From Aquila chrysaetos chrysaetos (taxonomy: Eukaryota > Chordata > Aves > Accipitriformes > Accipitridae): a DNA stretch of 64,000 nt. The stretch spans positions 7,812,001 through 7,876,000 of the forward strand of contig NC_044029.1 of the NCBI RefSeq assembly GCF_900496995.4, written 5' to 3'. The translations under genes and the position numbers were made by a program. Shown here piece by piece: positions 23,806 to 35,365 of this stretch (position 1 is its first letter; every line of letters starts with the position of its first letter). The notes under the pieces are model-generated. The model worked only from the letters and a program-made list of their open reading frames with translations, searched no databases and had not been told where the DNA came from.

Positions 23806-23827
23806 TGACGCCACTCGCCGCCTGACG
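23806..23827 (-). promoter_or_regulatory. NTS: Two CRE half-sites upstream of NTS
   Basis: Two CGTCA half-sites on the minus strand (23806-23810 and 23823-23827), 17 bp apart, each in a GCGTCAG context. They lie about 100 bp beyond the main CRE-like site and may add to bZIP binding. Inferred from motif only. Confidence 0.35.
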
Positions 23828-23895
23828 CACGCGGAGCCCCGCGGGGCGCGCGGCGGTGGGGCGGGGCCGGGCGTTTCCCCCCAGGGAGCTGTCCC

Positions 23896-23957
23896 CATAA
23901 ATAATTCTTTATTAATAGTAGTATTTAAAAAAATAATAATAGAAAAAAAAAAAAAAA
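23896..23957. other. AT-only block inside the CpG island
   Basis: About 60 bp composed almost entirely of A and T, with ATAAATAATT, TTTATTAATA and an A-run, sits between two GC-rich flanks. It offers homeodomain/CDX-type TTTAT and TAAT sites about 200 bp upstream of the NTS TATA box. It could also be a simple expansion. Confidence 0.5.
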
Positions 23958-26900
23958 GTTAGCGGAGTTGCTCGGCCCCCTGGGTTTGGGGCGGGAAACG
24001 GCCGCGGGTCGGCCGCGGCACTGCGCGGAACGCCGTCTTCTGTTTTACCTTGTCCTACCTGCAGCCTGGGGAAAAAAACGGGGAGAGAACAGCATACGGG
24101 TCACGGGTGTCATACCGGGCAGGGACACGGGTGTTAAACCGGGGATGGGAGGGGGGGGACATCGGGCATGGGTAGCAGAAGGAAAAAAAAAAAAAAAGTC
24201 GCCTGTGGGAGAGAGAGAGAGCTGGAGGAAGATAACGGGAAAGTCACTCGATACAGGTTTTTCACAGATGCGCAAAAAATTGTGACACCCGCCCCGGCGA
24301 GACTCCCCGTTACTCGCGAGGAGCGCTTGCCCTACGCCGGCGGCTCTGGTTTCCCTTCACGTGTACTTTTCCCGGTTGAATTTTACAACAGGTAGCTTTC
24401 CTCAAGGACCAGCAAAGACCGGGCTCCGCGAACAGCATCCAGAGCTCCAGAGCCAGTAAAAGCCGACGGGCACCCGAGGAAATGCCCCAAAAGCGGAGGG
24501 CAGGGCAGGGTAATCTTCAACGTGGGAGTATGTACGTGTGTGTAAAGCTGAGGACTCGCATCAGCCTCCACCGCGCTCCTGCTTTTACTGTGCTTTTTTC
24601 CCCTCAGATACAGACAAATGCTCCATCTGTTGAACGCAGATACTACAATGCGGAACATTCTGAGCTCTGTGAATACACTGAAGGACGGATACACATGCCA
24701 CCCATAGCAGGAAGGCACTCTGCGAATGGGAGATGCTGCCAGCGTGGAGGTTTTCTTCACTGCAGAAAAGTTTCCTTTAAAATGCAAAGAGCAGTGGCGG
24801 GTGCTCCTTCCCACCCGCCCCCCCTGTGCCTTTCTGTGAGACTGAATAGATGCCGCAGATGAGAAAACAGGCAGAATTTTCAAAATCCTGCCACGAGGAA
24901 CACCCGGTGAGAAAAGTTTAATTAACTGAATTCCTTCTTCCTTGAATCAACTTTTGCAGCACAACAAAATTGAAATGTGAATGTTGTTTTGGCTTATGGT
25001 CAAATAAATATATGCAGAAATAAAGCTGAATGCGTTCTGGTGGTATTATCTGTTTTAAGAACACAGATTTTTGCGTACAGTGGGGAACACATATTTCTGT
25101 CCTACTAAGAGAGAATTTAAAAACAAACAAACAAACAAACAAAACCCCCAAAACACCCTTATCACATTGTATGGGCTGTGCTAGTCTGCCAGAAAGTTTC
25201 AGCTATCGCTCATCTGCCTTAGCACGGAGGTTAGATGAGATAGCCACTCACACTCCCCTCTAGTCCTATTTTCTATTATTTCCGTGATGTGGAAAGACCA
25301 ATCTGCAGCTGATTTTGCTCTGTGGGTGTTCTGCAGTTCAGAAAGCTCTATGAATGAGAATCATATTTCATAGATATTTTCCAGTGCCTACTCTCTGTCA
25401 CAGATTTCTTCAATAGTGTAATTGCCCATATTCTTATGTAACTGGAATTTATAGGAATGAAGTTTTATTTTTTCCTCAGGAAGAGAGTAATTGCCATTTT
25501 TCCTGCCATTAAAATCTGTGATCACCTAATTGTTCCTTTTTTTTTTTCTTTTATCCTGAGATACTAATGATTAGTGATTTCAAGAGGATGAATGTATGGT
25601 ATGTTATGGACCATAATCTTTTTTATCATTGCTCTGGTTTCACCTTTTCCCCACCCACCTCACCCGCCTCCCGGAAAATGACAAGGCAGAAACGTCAGTG
25701 TTAAAAATCTTCTTTGCTTTCTTATCATGCTGAATGTTCTTGACATATTATCTTCAAGTCCCCAGGATCAGGCACAACTGAGCTTGGAGAATTATAGATT
25801 TTTCTCAGTAGAACTGAACTGTCTTCTGTCTCTCAGATGCTCCTTTACTTACTTTTTCACCCTCTTTCCTACATCTGTAGCTTCTACTGCTCCATTAAGA
25901 ATTGCATACTAGGAATTTTAACCCTTTCAACAATTAATTCCCTAAATCACCTTGACTTCCTCAAGTTATCTTCATATCACATTTCTTCTAATCAGAAACA
26001 TGCTCCAGAGAAGCTTTTATAAGAAAAAACCGTCTTTGAAGATCTGTCTCTCTCTTTCTCTCCCTCTGTCTTTTTAAATATTCCTCAGCTAAAGAAAACA
26101 TTTATAACTATTCATTAGTGGGAGTCAGCTTGGGAAACTCAGTTTATCTTTACTTGCCCTCAACATGTGATTTAAACAGCCTGTCCAGGCCTACAAATCG
26201 GCTCTATTCACAACTGTGAGGCATCTGAAAATAATGAAACAATCAGGCAAATGGCAGATTCATGAAAGAACAGATCCATGAACCTCCATTTACTTTGTCA
26301 CTGGAACATAAAACTACCATCATAACATATGGATGACACCAAACACAAAAGCTGTAATCACCAAACAGACGGAGGAAACCACTCTGTTAATGATCCTGCA
26401 GTAGAAGGTACTGGAGACTATAATAAGGAACAGTTGATGTTCCAGTTAGCAGTCTTATGCCTTGGGAACAGAAATAATCAGTGAGAATGAATGGAAGGCA
26501 ATTCAAGCTGTTCAATCTTGTCATTAAATAAATTAATGTCTGAGAATTTTTTTGTGGATTTTTTTATTTTTTATGTTTTTTAGCCAAACCTTGCAGTAGT
26601 TACAGACGTATGGAAACTAGAAGAGGAATCATTCCGGAGGTGGTCAGCAAGACAAAATTTCCTACAGCAAACTGGCTCAAGAGGCTTACTCGCAATCTCA
26701 AATTTGAATTTAGTTGTGGTGATTAAGCTGCTTTGCCCCTACAACAGTTTGGCTATCAGCAGTTTAGGTTAGTATGCTGGGCAGAAAACTGGTGACTCTA
26801 ATTAATTTCTATCATGTCAGCTCAAGGGACGATAAGCTCAAGCAAAGCAGTAGGACAGGCAGGGAAGGGTATTCGAAGCACGTTTAAAGCATAAAGCATA

Positions 26901-29900
26901 GTCAGACACTGCAGCTGAATTTCCCAGGTATTGTGAGTTCTCAGCATCTCTTTCTCTCAGCTTAAAATAGGTCTAGGGTTTTTATTCTGTTTGGTCATGA
27001 CAGTGATGCTCAAAAATTGATGGTGTATTCACTTGCTGAAAGTCCTGGAGATCACCTGTGCTGCAGAGGATATCAGAAAAAATTTCAAAAGTAAAAAGGA
27101 GATGATGCTTAACACACTGGATCATTCCTAAGCAAGTAAAACATTAAGCATCCTCTAGCCATTCTGTGACTCGATTTTTTAGGTTTGTGAGGTTGTGCAC
27201 TCTAAGGAAACCTTGAGGAGTCAACTGAATAATATTCAAGAACTTACTGCTGTAAAAAAAACCCAAACCCAAATGCACAGGCAACCACATTATTATCTGA
27301 ATCAGAAATGTTCCTTAATATGCAGAAAATCTATGCCACATTTTGTAAGGAGCTGCAAATCAGCAGAAACTTCTTGGATGTCTAATGAGCTATTTCTTTA
27401 TATTTTAAAGTTCCAGAGTCTGAAACTGTGAAAGTGGCATTCTGTGTAGCCTCTACATACATGGCAGAGCTTTTTCTCTTGATGCTTTGACGTTTCAAAC
27501 AGCAACAACATCTCAGTACCCCAGGGTATCATGATTCTCAAATCACAGAAAATTTTAAAGTATCATCGCAACGGAATGACCTGAAGTAGCATTTTTTCTT
27601 TTGAATTTTTTTTTTTCCATTAAAGCACAGCCATCACATTTTGGGGACTTTGAGATTCTCTAACCCTTCTCATGAAAAAACAGACTCTATATTTCCATTA
27701 CTATAAAGCAAATACAGCATGTATGCATCTACACACCTACAGTTAAAACCACTAAAAATACAAACCTTTTGGTCATATATATATGTAACTGTTTAGGAAA
27801 AGTAATTTTGGTTTAAAAAGGCCATAAGAAAACAATATTCCCTTCTAATTTCCACTTCCTTTTTTTCGCTCCTACTAGAATCCTCCTATCTGAGAAAGCA
27901 AACAGTGCAGTTAGAAGTGCCACCACAGTGTGTCATGGGAGTTATGCTTTAGGCACCTCCTCCTTACTTTCACCTCTCAGCAATGCATTCCCAGGCCAGA
28001 CTGCATCTCTCTCATTTCTCTGATTACATGTTTTCCCCAAATACCTAAGTTAATCAATTTTTCATTTCTCTCCAGTGAGCTATGAATATTTTAATTTGTT
28101 TCAGGATATAATATATACAATGGACATGGGTGAAAAGCCTGATATAACTTTGCTGAAGATTGCATATTCATGTAATCCACTGTTCATCAGAGTGATCATG
28201 CTTTGAAATTCTGTGTTAAACTGATGAAATAGTTACAGGATGCAAAATTATTGTTTTAATAGTGTTGCTGTTGGACTGATCAGATAACAATGATTATCCA
28301 CAGTTCCTGAAAGAGCAAAATGAAATTCATCTGAATTCAGAGGGGTGACTCTCTTTTTCTCATGATATTCAGTTTTTGTCTGCAATTATTCTTCAGTTTT
28401 CCCTGGAACATGATAACTGAAGACATGCAGTATGCACTGTTATATTACACTGGTTTAATTATGTCACATAAGTAGGAATTGGACTCCACACTGTGACATT
28501 CTTGACATCATTCTATTTTGTCTTTCCTGCCACCTTCACAAATTTCTTAAATAATCGTGCTGTTTCCTTGTACCCAAGAGACAATTTCACTTTGACTAGT
28601 TATTTAGAATCACACAGCCATGAAAAGATTTTGGGTTAAAAACACTGAGGAATATTTCCTCTGTGCACAGTAGAGAGGCAACGTGTTATTATTACTGTAA
28701 ATCAGTGAGATTATGCTGAGACCTTCACCTTGGCCAGATACAGGTTCTTTGCTAGGAGTCCTTAAGAGGTTTCCTAACAACCAGTAACCTCTTCTTTTTT
28801 CTTTTTCTTTTTTTTTTTTTTAATCAAAGTGGGCCTCAAGAGTCATGGACAGTGTGTCTTCCACAGTTGTTCTACTGCGACATAAGAGAAGACTGAGAAT
28901 CACTGCCTCATTTTGTAGAAGTGTTTCCTTTATTCAATTTGTTAGTTGTTTTTCCTTCTTCGGAAAATTTCATTAAGCAGGGCAGAAGCACTAGTTTAAA
29001 ATTTATTCTTCATATACAAGGTGCTTGGTTTGACCATTTATGAGTAGACCATTTAAAAATCATTGTTAAAGCTGATTGTTTTTGATTTAGGAGTAATCCT
29101 CAGAAGCAAAATATGAATTCAAAGAGCTGTGGTTTCAGCACTGTGCCAGCCTGCACATTCCAAGTATACACCCCTTCTGCAACTTCCAGCCTTTTTACCT
29201 ATGAGGGATGGAAAGCATCTATGTAATTTGCACATCTGTGAACTGAAATTTGCATGCATAGCATTTAAGAAATTCCTTGGAGATTGAAAAGCAGACATCC
29301 CAATAAAGACAGACAAAGTGGTAATAAGAATACATGTTACAACAGCAAATACAGGCAACCAATCATTTACAACATAAGCAAAAACATAACTGACAAAGAA
29401 AGAAAGCACTCTTTCTGAAAATAAAATAAGGCTTTGCATCTGAAGAATATTTTGCATTTGCATAACACCTTTCAATTTCAGTGCTTTACAAACATTAATT
29501 AACTATAGCCATGTCTAAACTAGAACACAGCTTATAAATATACACTGCTCAGGAAAAAAAAAAAAAAAAAGTTTGTCATCCGTGGCAGCCTATACCAGCC
29601 TTGTTTTTACTGGTAAGGCTTATCACGGGGAATGCTGAAGAGCTGCAGTCTTCGCTTCTATCCCTTATCAAAACTATCCAGAGCAGTGCATCCTCCTGGA
29701 CAGGTGTCATGGCAGCAGTTCCACATCTGTGATCGCCGTCCATATCGTAACGGCATCAAACCTTGGTTTACTCCCTCCTCTCTCTCTCTCCCCCCTCTTC
29801 CTCCCAACAGAAATATGTTAGACTGGCAAGAGAACAGTTGTGCTGTTGTAACTGCAGGTAAACTAGGGGATTCAGCGAGCACAGAGCGCTCACACCCCAG

Positions 29901-31523
29901 ATTAACACGGTGATGTCAGCCGTGCCTTGTGCTGTAGACATGATCTCAGCTTCAAACCACCCCCCTGGTGCATTGATTTGTGCTACTGGAGCCATGTTTA
30001 ATTGAGACCCAGAGGGGACTGTTTTCTAATCACTCGATGATGTAGCCCCAATCCTGCAAACACCTCCATACATGCCTAATTTTAAGAAGATGAGTAGCAT
30101 GACTCAAATGCTAAAACTTAAGCTTGTCTGTATCTGTAAATTTCAAGTACCTGCACTGAGGAACATGAGTTGTTGATTTAAACAGCGAGGCCTGGATTGC
30201 AGCTCTTCATTTTAGTGAGATACCTATGGAATACTTTGGGCATCAACTGAAACTATGTTAGCAGTCAAAGACTACAGGTAGGTTTGAAGAGCATTACATT
30301 TACCTGGTGGTGACCCGTAACATTTCACATTGTTGATTTAGGTAAAACTGAAACTTTTGAAAATCAAGAGTAAATATTTAGTGCAGAGACAAACTTCAGT
30401 TTCTTCCTCCTTTGCTCCTCATTGTCCCCAGTCTCTCCGGGATGAACAAGTGCTCCAGCTGTACTCACTGGTAACTGGTGAGAGAGCTCGATACTCACTG
30501 TTAGGGCCAAGAAGTAAAGGATAGCTTTGCATAGATGTAGCTGCAGTGGTCTCACTCCATAGGGCCCTATCTTTACCAGCAAAGTAGAGCATTGGAAGTG
30601 AACCTCTCTGCCCCTATTTCAATGAATATCGCCAAAGGGAAAAGGTTTGTTTACACAGACGAGGTCCCTCTGCTGTGCGAACAGCCAGCTGAGGTCTTAA
30701 TGCAGAAAGAATAATTTTAGATAGCATCCCTATAGAGCTAAGGGGTGTTAGAAGGTGTGAAGGAGTTTAAAACCTTAGCAGGTGTGGCAGGTTATCTATG
30801 GCAGGCTTACACAGGTACAGCAAGTATAGGTAGCTCCTGCTCCCTGTAGTCTAAAGCCACAGAAGAAGGATGTGCATCACGGAACAGTTAAAGCATCAGA
30901 AGCATTTGATTAACCCTCTTTATGGGTTTTCAGATATTCAACTCTTATTGACCTTAGTAGAGAACACAAGACAACACTGACCAGCTTTACTACTCTCCAA
31001 AGTTTCTCAGAAACATAAACATTAGAGATAAAGAGTTGGCTATTCTTTACACATTTGTTTATAACAGGTAGTTCAGATGTAATGCTGACTTCATCAGATA
31101 GCCTGTGCTGGGCGATCCTGTACATTTTCTTTTCGTGGAATAGGGCTTGCAGTTGTGTTTTGAAACACTTACAGTGTGCAGACACCAGCACCATCATAAC
31201 ACAGCCTACAGCCCTCGTACCAGGGTCAGATTCAATATGTGTTTCTAACAGTAATTTTCATTACGGAGGAGAGACGAGAATAGGACACTTCTCTGCCATG
31301 CGTAACAACCATGCCAGCTCCCCTCCACCACCACACGCTGCTACTAGATCTCATTCATATTTGCAGTGCTGAACCTGTGCTTTTGCATGTATAATTCGAT
31401 GGCAGCGGTTTCTTGCCAGATCATACCCTTTGTGGTTATGTAGCTGATGTTATACCAGTCCCAGTCAGAGATTGATGCACCCAACCAACTAGATCTTTTT
31501 TGAGTAAGGCCTTCAAGCCATCA

Positions 31524-31548
31524 CACAGTCACAGTCACAGTCACAGTG
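31524..31548. repeat. CACAGT hexamer tandem repeat
   Basis: About four near-perfect copies of CACAGT in a row. Confidence 0.8.
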
Positions 31549-34500
31549 AGGGACTGACTCTCTTCCCCCTAATGCTACATCTTCTAGCACAAGGGAGCTA
31601 GGTTTAAATAGTAAAAATATCCATACATATTAAAATCAGTGGGAGTTAATTATCTAAACATCTTTGTGGATTTGGACTGAGGCAATGCTAAGTCAAAAGC
31701 CTCTATACCTTTTTATGAGATAACTGTATTTCCTTTATACTGCTTCAGAAATTAGGATACTAGCAGCCAGCGGGATGGGGAAGAAACCAGTGCAGTACAT
31801 TCCTTTTATCCTCTAGAGTTTAGGTGCCTGGGCCTCAGGCAATATTCTTGCTGAAATAATAATTAACAAATTAGCTGGGAAAAAATATATACCTGACCAA
31901 AAGGCACAAAAGAGTTTCACAGAAGCAATCATTTACAAGCAGGTAAGTGTCCTCCATTGCAAGGAATTATACCCCAGTTCAATACATGATAACATCTTCA
32001 GGAGAAGAGGTGCATCTTGACATACGTCTCTCTGCTGCGTAAACTGTCTCATCCTGCTGCTTCTTTTTGGTCAGATGCAAGCATGTATCCCACATGGCTT
32101 TTCGCCCTTTGAAAATCTTCCTGGTATTAGCTGGTCTGGAATGCCGTCTCTGGCATCTCTGTCAGAAACATTCAGGCATGTAAAATCCTCCTAAATCTTT
32201 CATTAGAGACCTATGTTTCTTATTGGCACTAATGCTAAATCTGTGAAAGAGCAAATGTGTCAGATTTCTGAAGGACGCAGATAGTTTTGATTGTATTACT
32301 ATATTTGAAATAGACAGAGACACTAGAAAATACAATATAAAGTATTCTGCCCCATGTGGAGAGTAAGCTCAATACAGTTTTATCTTTTTTTTTCCATTTC
32401 TGTGTCTTAAATTGGTACTGTTTGAATTGCTTTATTCTGAAGTTAACACCAGGTTTATTCTTAAGTTAATGTTCTGTGCAATAAATCTGCGTTCCAGCTA
32501 GGATGAAAGTAAGAAATTCTTTTGGATATGAATTACAGAACAGTCTCAAGAGTTTGTTTTTTTTTTTCTTCTGAAGAAGACAAAACATTTGTGATTCACT
32601 GTCCCAGAGATCAGTCTTTCCTCCACACATTTGCAGTTGTTCGTTTGTGTAAGAAGGCCTTGATCAGACAAAACTCCCACTGGCTTCAATGCAAAAGCTT
32701 CAAAAAAGCACGCAGAAATGTGAATTTAATTGTCTCCAGGTATTACATCATATGCAGATTCCTACTCTGTTGATTTTTTTTTTTTAAATAAGAAATGGAG
32801 TGAGAGAAAGATTTAGAAGCTGCTTCAGCCTTGAATTTTCATATGTTGTGTATTAGAAGATTTCTTATTCTTCATGATGCCCTAATTTCCTTTAAAAGTG
32901 ATTCGTGAACTGGCAGTGTGCCAGGATAAGATTATGAAACAGCAGCTTTCTGCCACTGTGGAGTCATCTGTGATACTTTCCATGTTCCCCTGGATGAGAC
33001 GAGATAGGGGTAGGGGCTGTAAACATTTGTTTCTGTCCTTCCTGAAAACAGACCGCAGGGATGGAGTTATTCTGACGTTTAGGTAGGGTTTGAGTATTTT
33101 CCATGCATGACTGGAATCTAGCAAGGGGAGAGGACTTGTACCCTAACGTTTGTCTGGCCCACATGTGAGCCGACATCTGGAGAAGATCTCTCTCTCTGTG
33201 CAGGAAGACGAGAACAGGCATGCTGGAAGCGTACATCAGGAAAACAATATCAAGGATTTTGGTGTAAAGTTGAAAAGTGATAGGCTTAATGGGTGCAGGT
33301 ACTGACAGGATCTCAGGGACTGGCTTTAAAGAACATAAGAACTCCCTCGGTAATGTCTGGAGTGGTGCACACCTCCAGGGAGCATTTGTTTCAGATGTTT
33401 GTCTCTAAAAGATGTTCTCATTCAGCAGACGAGCACAGTCAGAAGCTTCTTTCTGAAAATAATTTTCGATAGCAAAGGTCAGTTCTTCTAAATACTGTAA
33501 AATCTATTTAGATTACCTAAAAATGAGTTCCTCTTTTGAAATATTAAATAATGACCCAAAGTTAAATAATGAACCAATTAATCCAGCTCAGCTGAGCAAG
33601 AGGCTTCTGAAATGCAGCCACAAGAAAAATAAAATATTATCTCTGTATATGTGTGTATTTGAGGAATCAAACCTGACCATGAGCATGTCAACAGTTTATC
33701 TTTAATTCCAGTGAGAATGTATCACTCTGTTAGGAAGCAATTTTAAATGCAACATTCAAAAAAAGAGGTAAACTCTATACATAGGGCATGAAGACTCCTT
33801 ACCTCGGAGGCTGTCTGGTGGGTACACGGTCCTTGTCCTTCTTAAAGCTTACATGATTAAAATTTGGATAGGAAGAAGAGGAACAATAACGTTAGTCTCC
33901 AGTTTGTGGTTTGAAACCATTTATTCTCCTACTGTGTGAACCAAGATCTTCAGAGAGTCCTAACTAAACATAAACCTCAGAAAAACATGAAATATGAAAT
34001 TAATGGGACATTATCATTGTGGACCAAAAGGCATACAATTAATACTCCCTTTATTAGTCACATAGTGGAGTGCAAAGCATATCATCATTAATGGAGGTTT
34101 AAAGTTAGGGGGACTGTTCTCAGAATATTTCCATAGATTCTTCCTGTATTCCTTTGCTTTCTATGTGTTCATAGTCTTCAAATCATTGAAAATAATACTG
34201 CCACTTGCTTATCTACAAATGCTATGCTCATCTTTTCTCATTTAGTGCTGCAGGGACTGTCATTGCTTATCCTTGGGTGTAGGCAGCATAAGAATAAGCA
34301 GCTTTTTTCAGAACATGGGAGTAGGTTACAGTACATTATGCAAATTTAGCATATGTCTTTTGAAAGGAAAAATTGCTATATAGAAAAAGGTTTATTAGAG
34401 ATATTTAGAACCCTATATTATAATTGTAGCAGGAAAGTATTTTTGTCATACTTTTAAATAAGGAAAATTACTTTCTTTCTATGTCTTCAACTTCTAAATC

Positions 34501-35189
34501 CTTCCAGTTATAGGTAGTTTCGTTGGTGTACCTGGTGCGTTTCCAATGTGCCTTTTACAATGGATGCAGTTTGAGCTAGGGCTGCTAAAGGTGTGCTCAG
34601 ATCAGTTTTAGGTTCTGCAGTAAATCCTCCACACCAGTTATTGGTGACCAGGTATGGCAGCTTGGGACACAGCAGTTCATCTAACTGCTCTCTTTGACTT
34701 AAGATGCCACAATAGTCAGTACTGTTACTAAGTCAGGCACTTACATCAAAGAATAGAACCACAAAATACTATTGCAGCATGCTGCAAAAGCTGTTATGAA
34801 AAGAAATAATATGATAGGTTGCATAAGAGGATTAAACAAAGAAAGCAAAGGGGGGTATTAGATAGATCATTTAACCCTGTCTGCTGTTTCCATGATTACT
34901 ATGCAAATCTGTAGGAGCTGAGAATTTAGTTCATGTCTCTTAACATATTTTAATCAAAATCCCAGAGTGAGAAAAAGGAGGGCTGGAGAAGAGACACAAG
35001 GAGAGTAGAAATAGTCATGTTACATCCAATCACTAACAGAAGAGCTGCACTACTAGATCACACCAAATTCCTTGCTGGCATCATAGCCTGTCTCTGGTAG
35101 TGGGCACTAGCAGATGTTTAGGGAAGAGTATAAAAGCAAGGCAACTATGAGGCAGTCTTTTTACTCCCAGCACCAGGTAATCAGCAATT

Positions 35190-35365
35190 CAAGGATCTTC
35201 AGAGTTGAAAGCTTATTAGGACCATTATATTTAATAGTCCCTGCGATAGACAGAAGGATGTTCTTTCCTAAACCTCGATGCTCACTTAATTTGCTTCAGC
35301 CTCTTTATTGCAGAGTGTTCCAGTACCTAACTGACAAGCATTTACACCGTTACAGAAAGCGTGGG
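35190..35365 (+). mobile_element. Possible ancient CR1 LINE 3'-end remnant
   Basis: The stretch beginning near GGACCATTAT and running to GTTCCAGTACCTAACTGAC resembles, with many changes and gaps, the 3' region of old sauropsid CR1 elements as I remember them (GGACCATTATGATC..., then TGTTCCAATGGTTAA...). The match is by eye and weak; a second short look-alike occurs at about 36727-36760. Confidence 0.3.

Larger units (their letters stand above)
23220..24400. promoter_or_regulatory. CpG island at the NTS promoter
   Basis: GC and CpG rise sharply relative to both flanks. The island covers NTS exon 1, its promoter and the first part of intron 1, and continues more weakly to about 24.4 kb. It contains C11 (23762-23772) and G11 (23466-23476) runs. 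Long open frames on both strands here are the usual by-product of stop-poor GC-rich sequence. Confidence 0.8.

Noticed and set aside
23223-23962. Several long frames around NTS exon 1
   Set aside because: Shadows of exon 1 and GC-rich promoter sequence; only the frame with the signal peptide is supported, and it ends at the donor at 23487.
24383-24883. 166-codon minus-strand frame with a 126-codon plus-strand frame across it
   Set aside because: Mutually overlapping, no recognisable motif, next to the NTS CpG island; treated as chance frames.
29119-29475. 118-codon minus-strand frame with a hydrophobic stretch
   Set aside because: Hydrophobic segments arise easily in AT-rich frames; no family resemblance or splice context.
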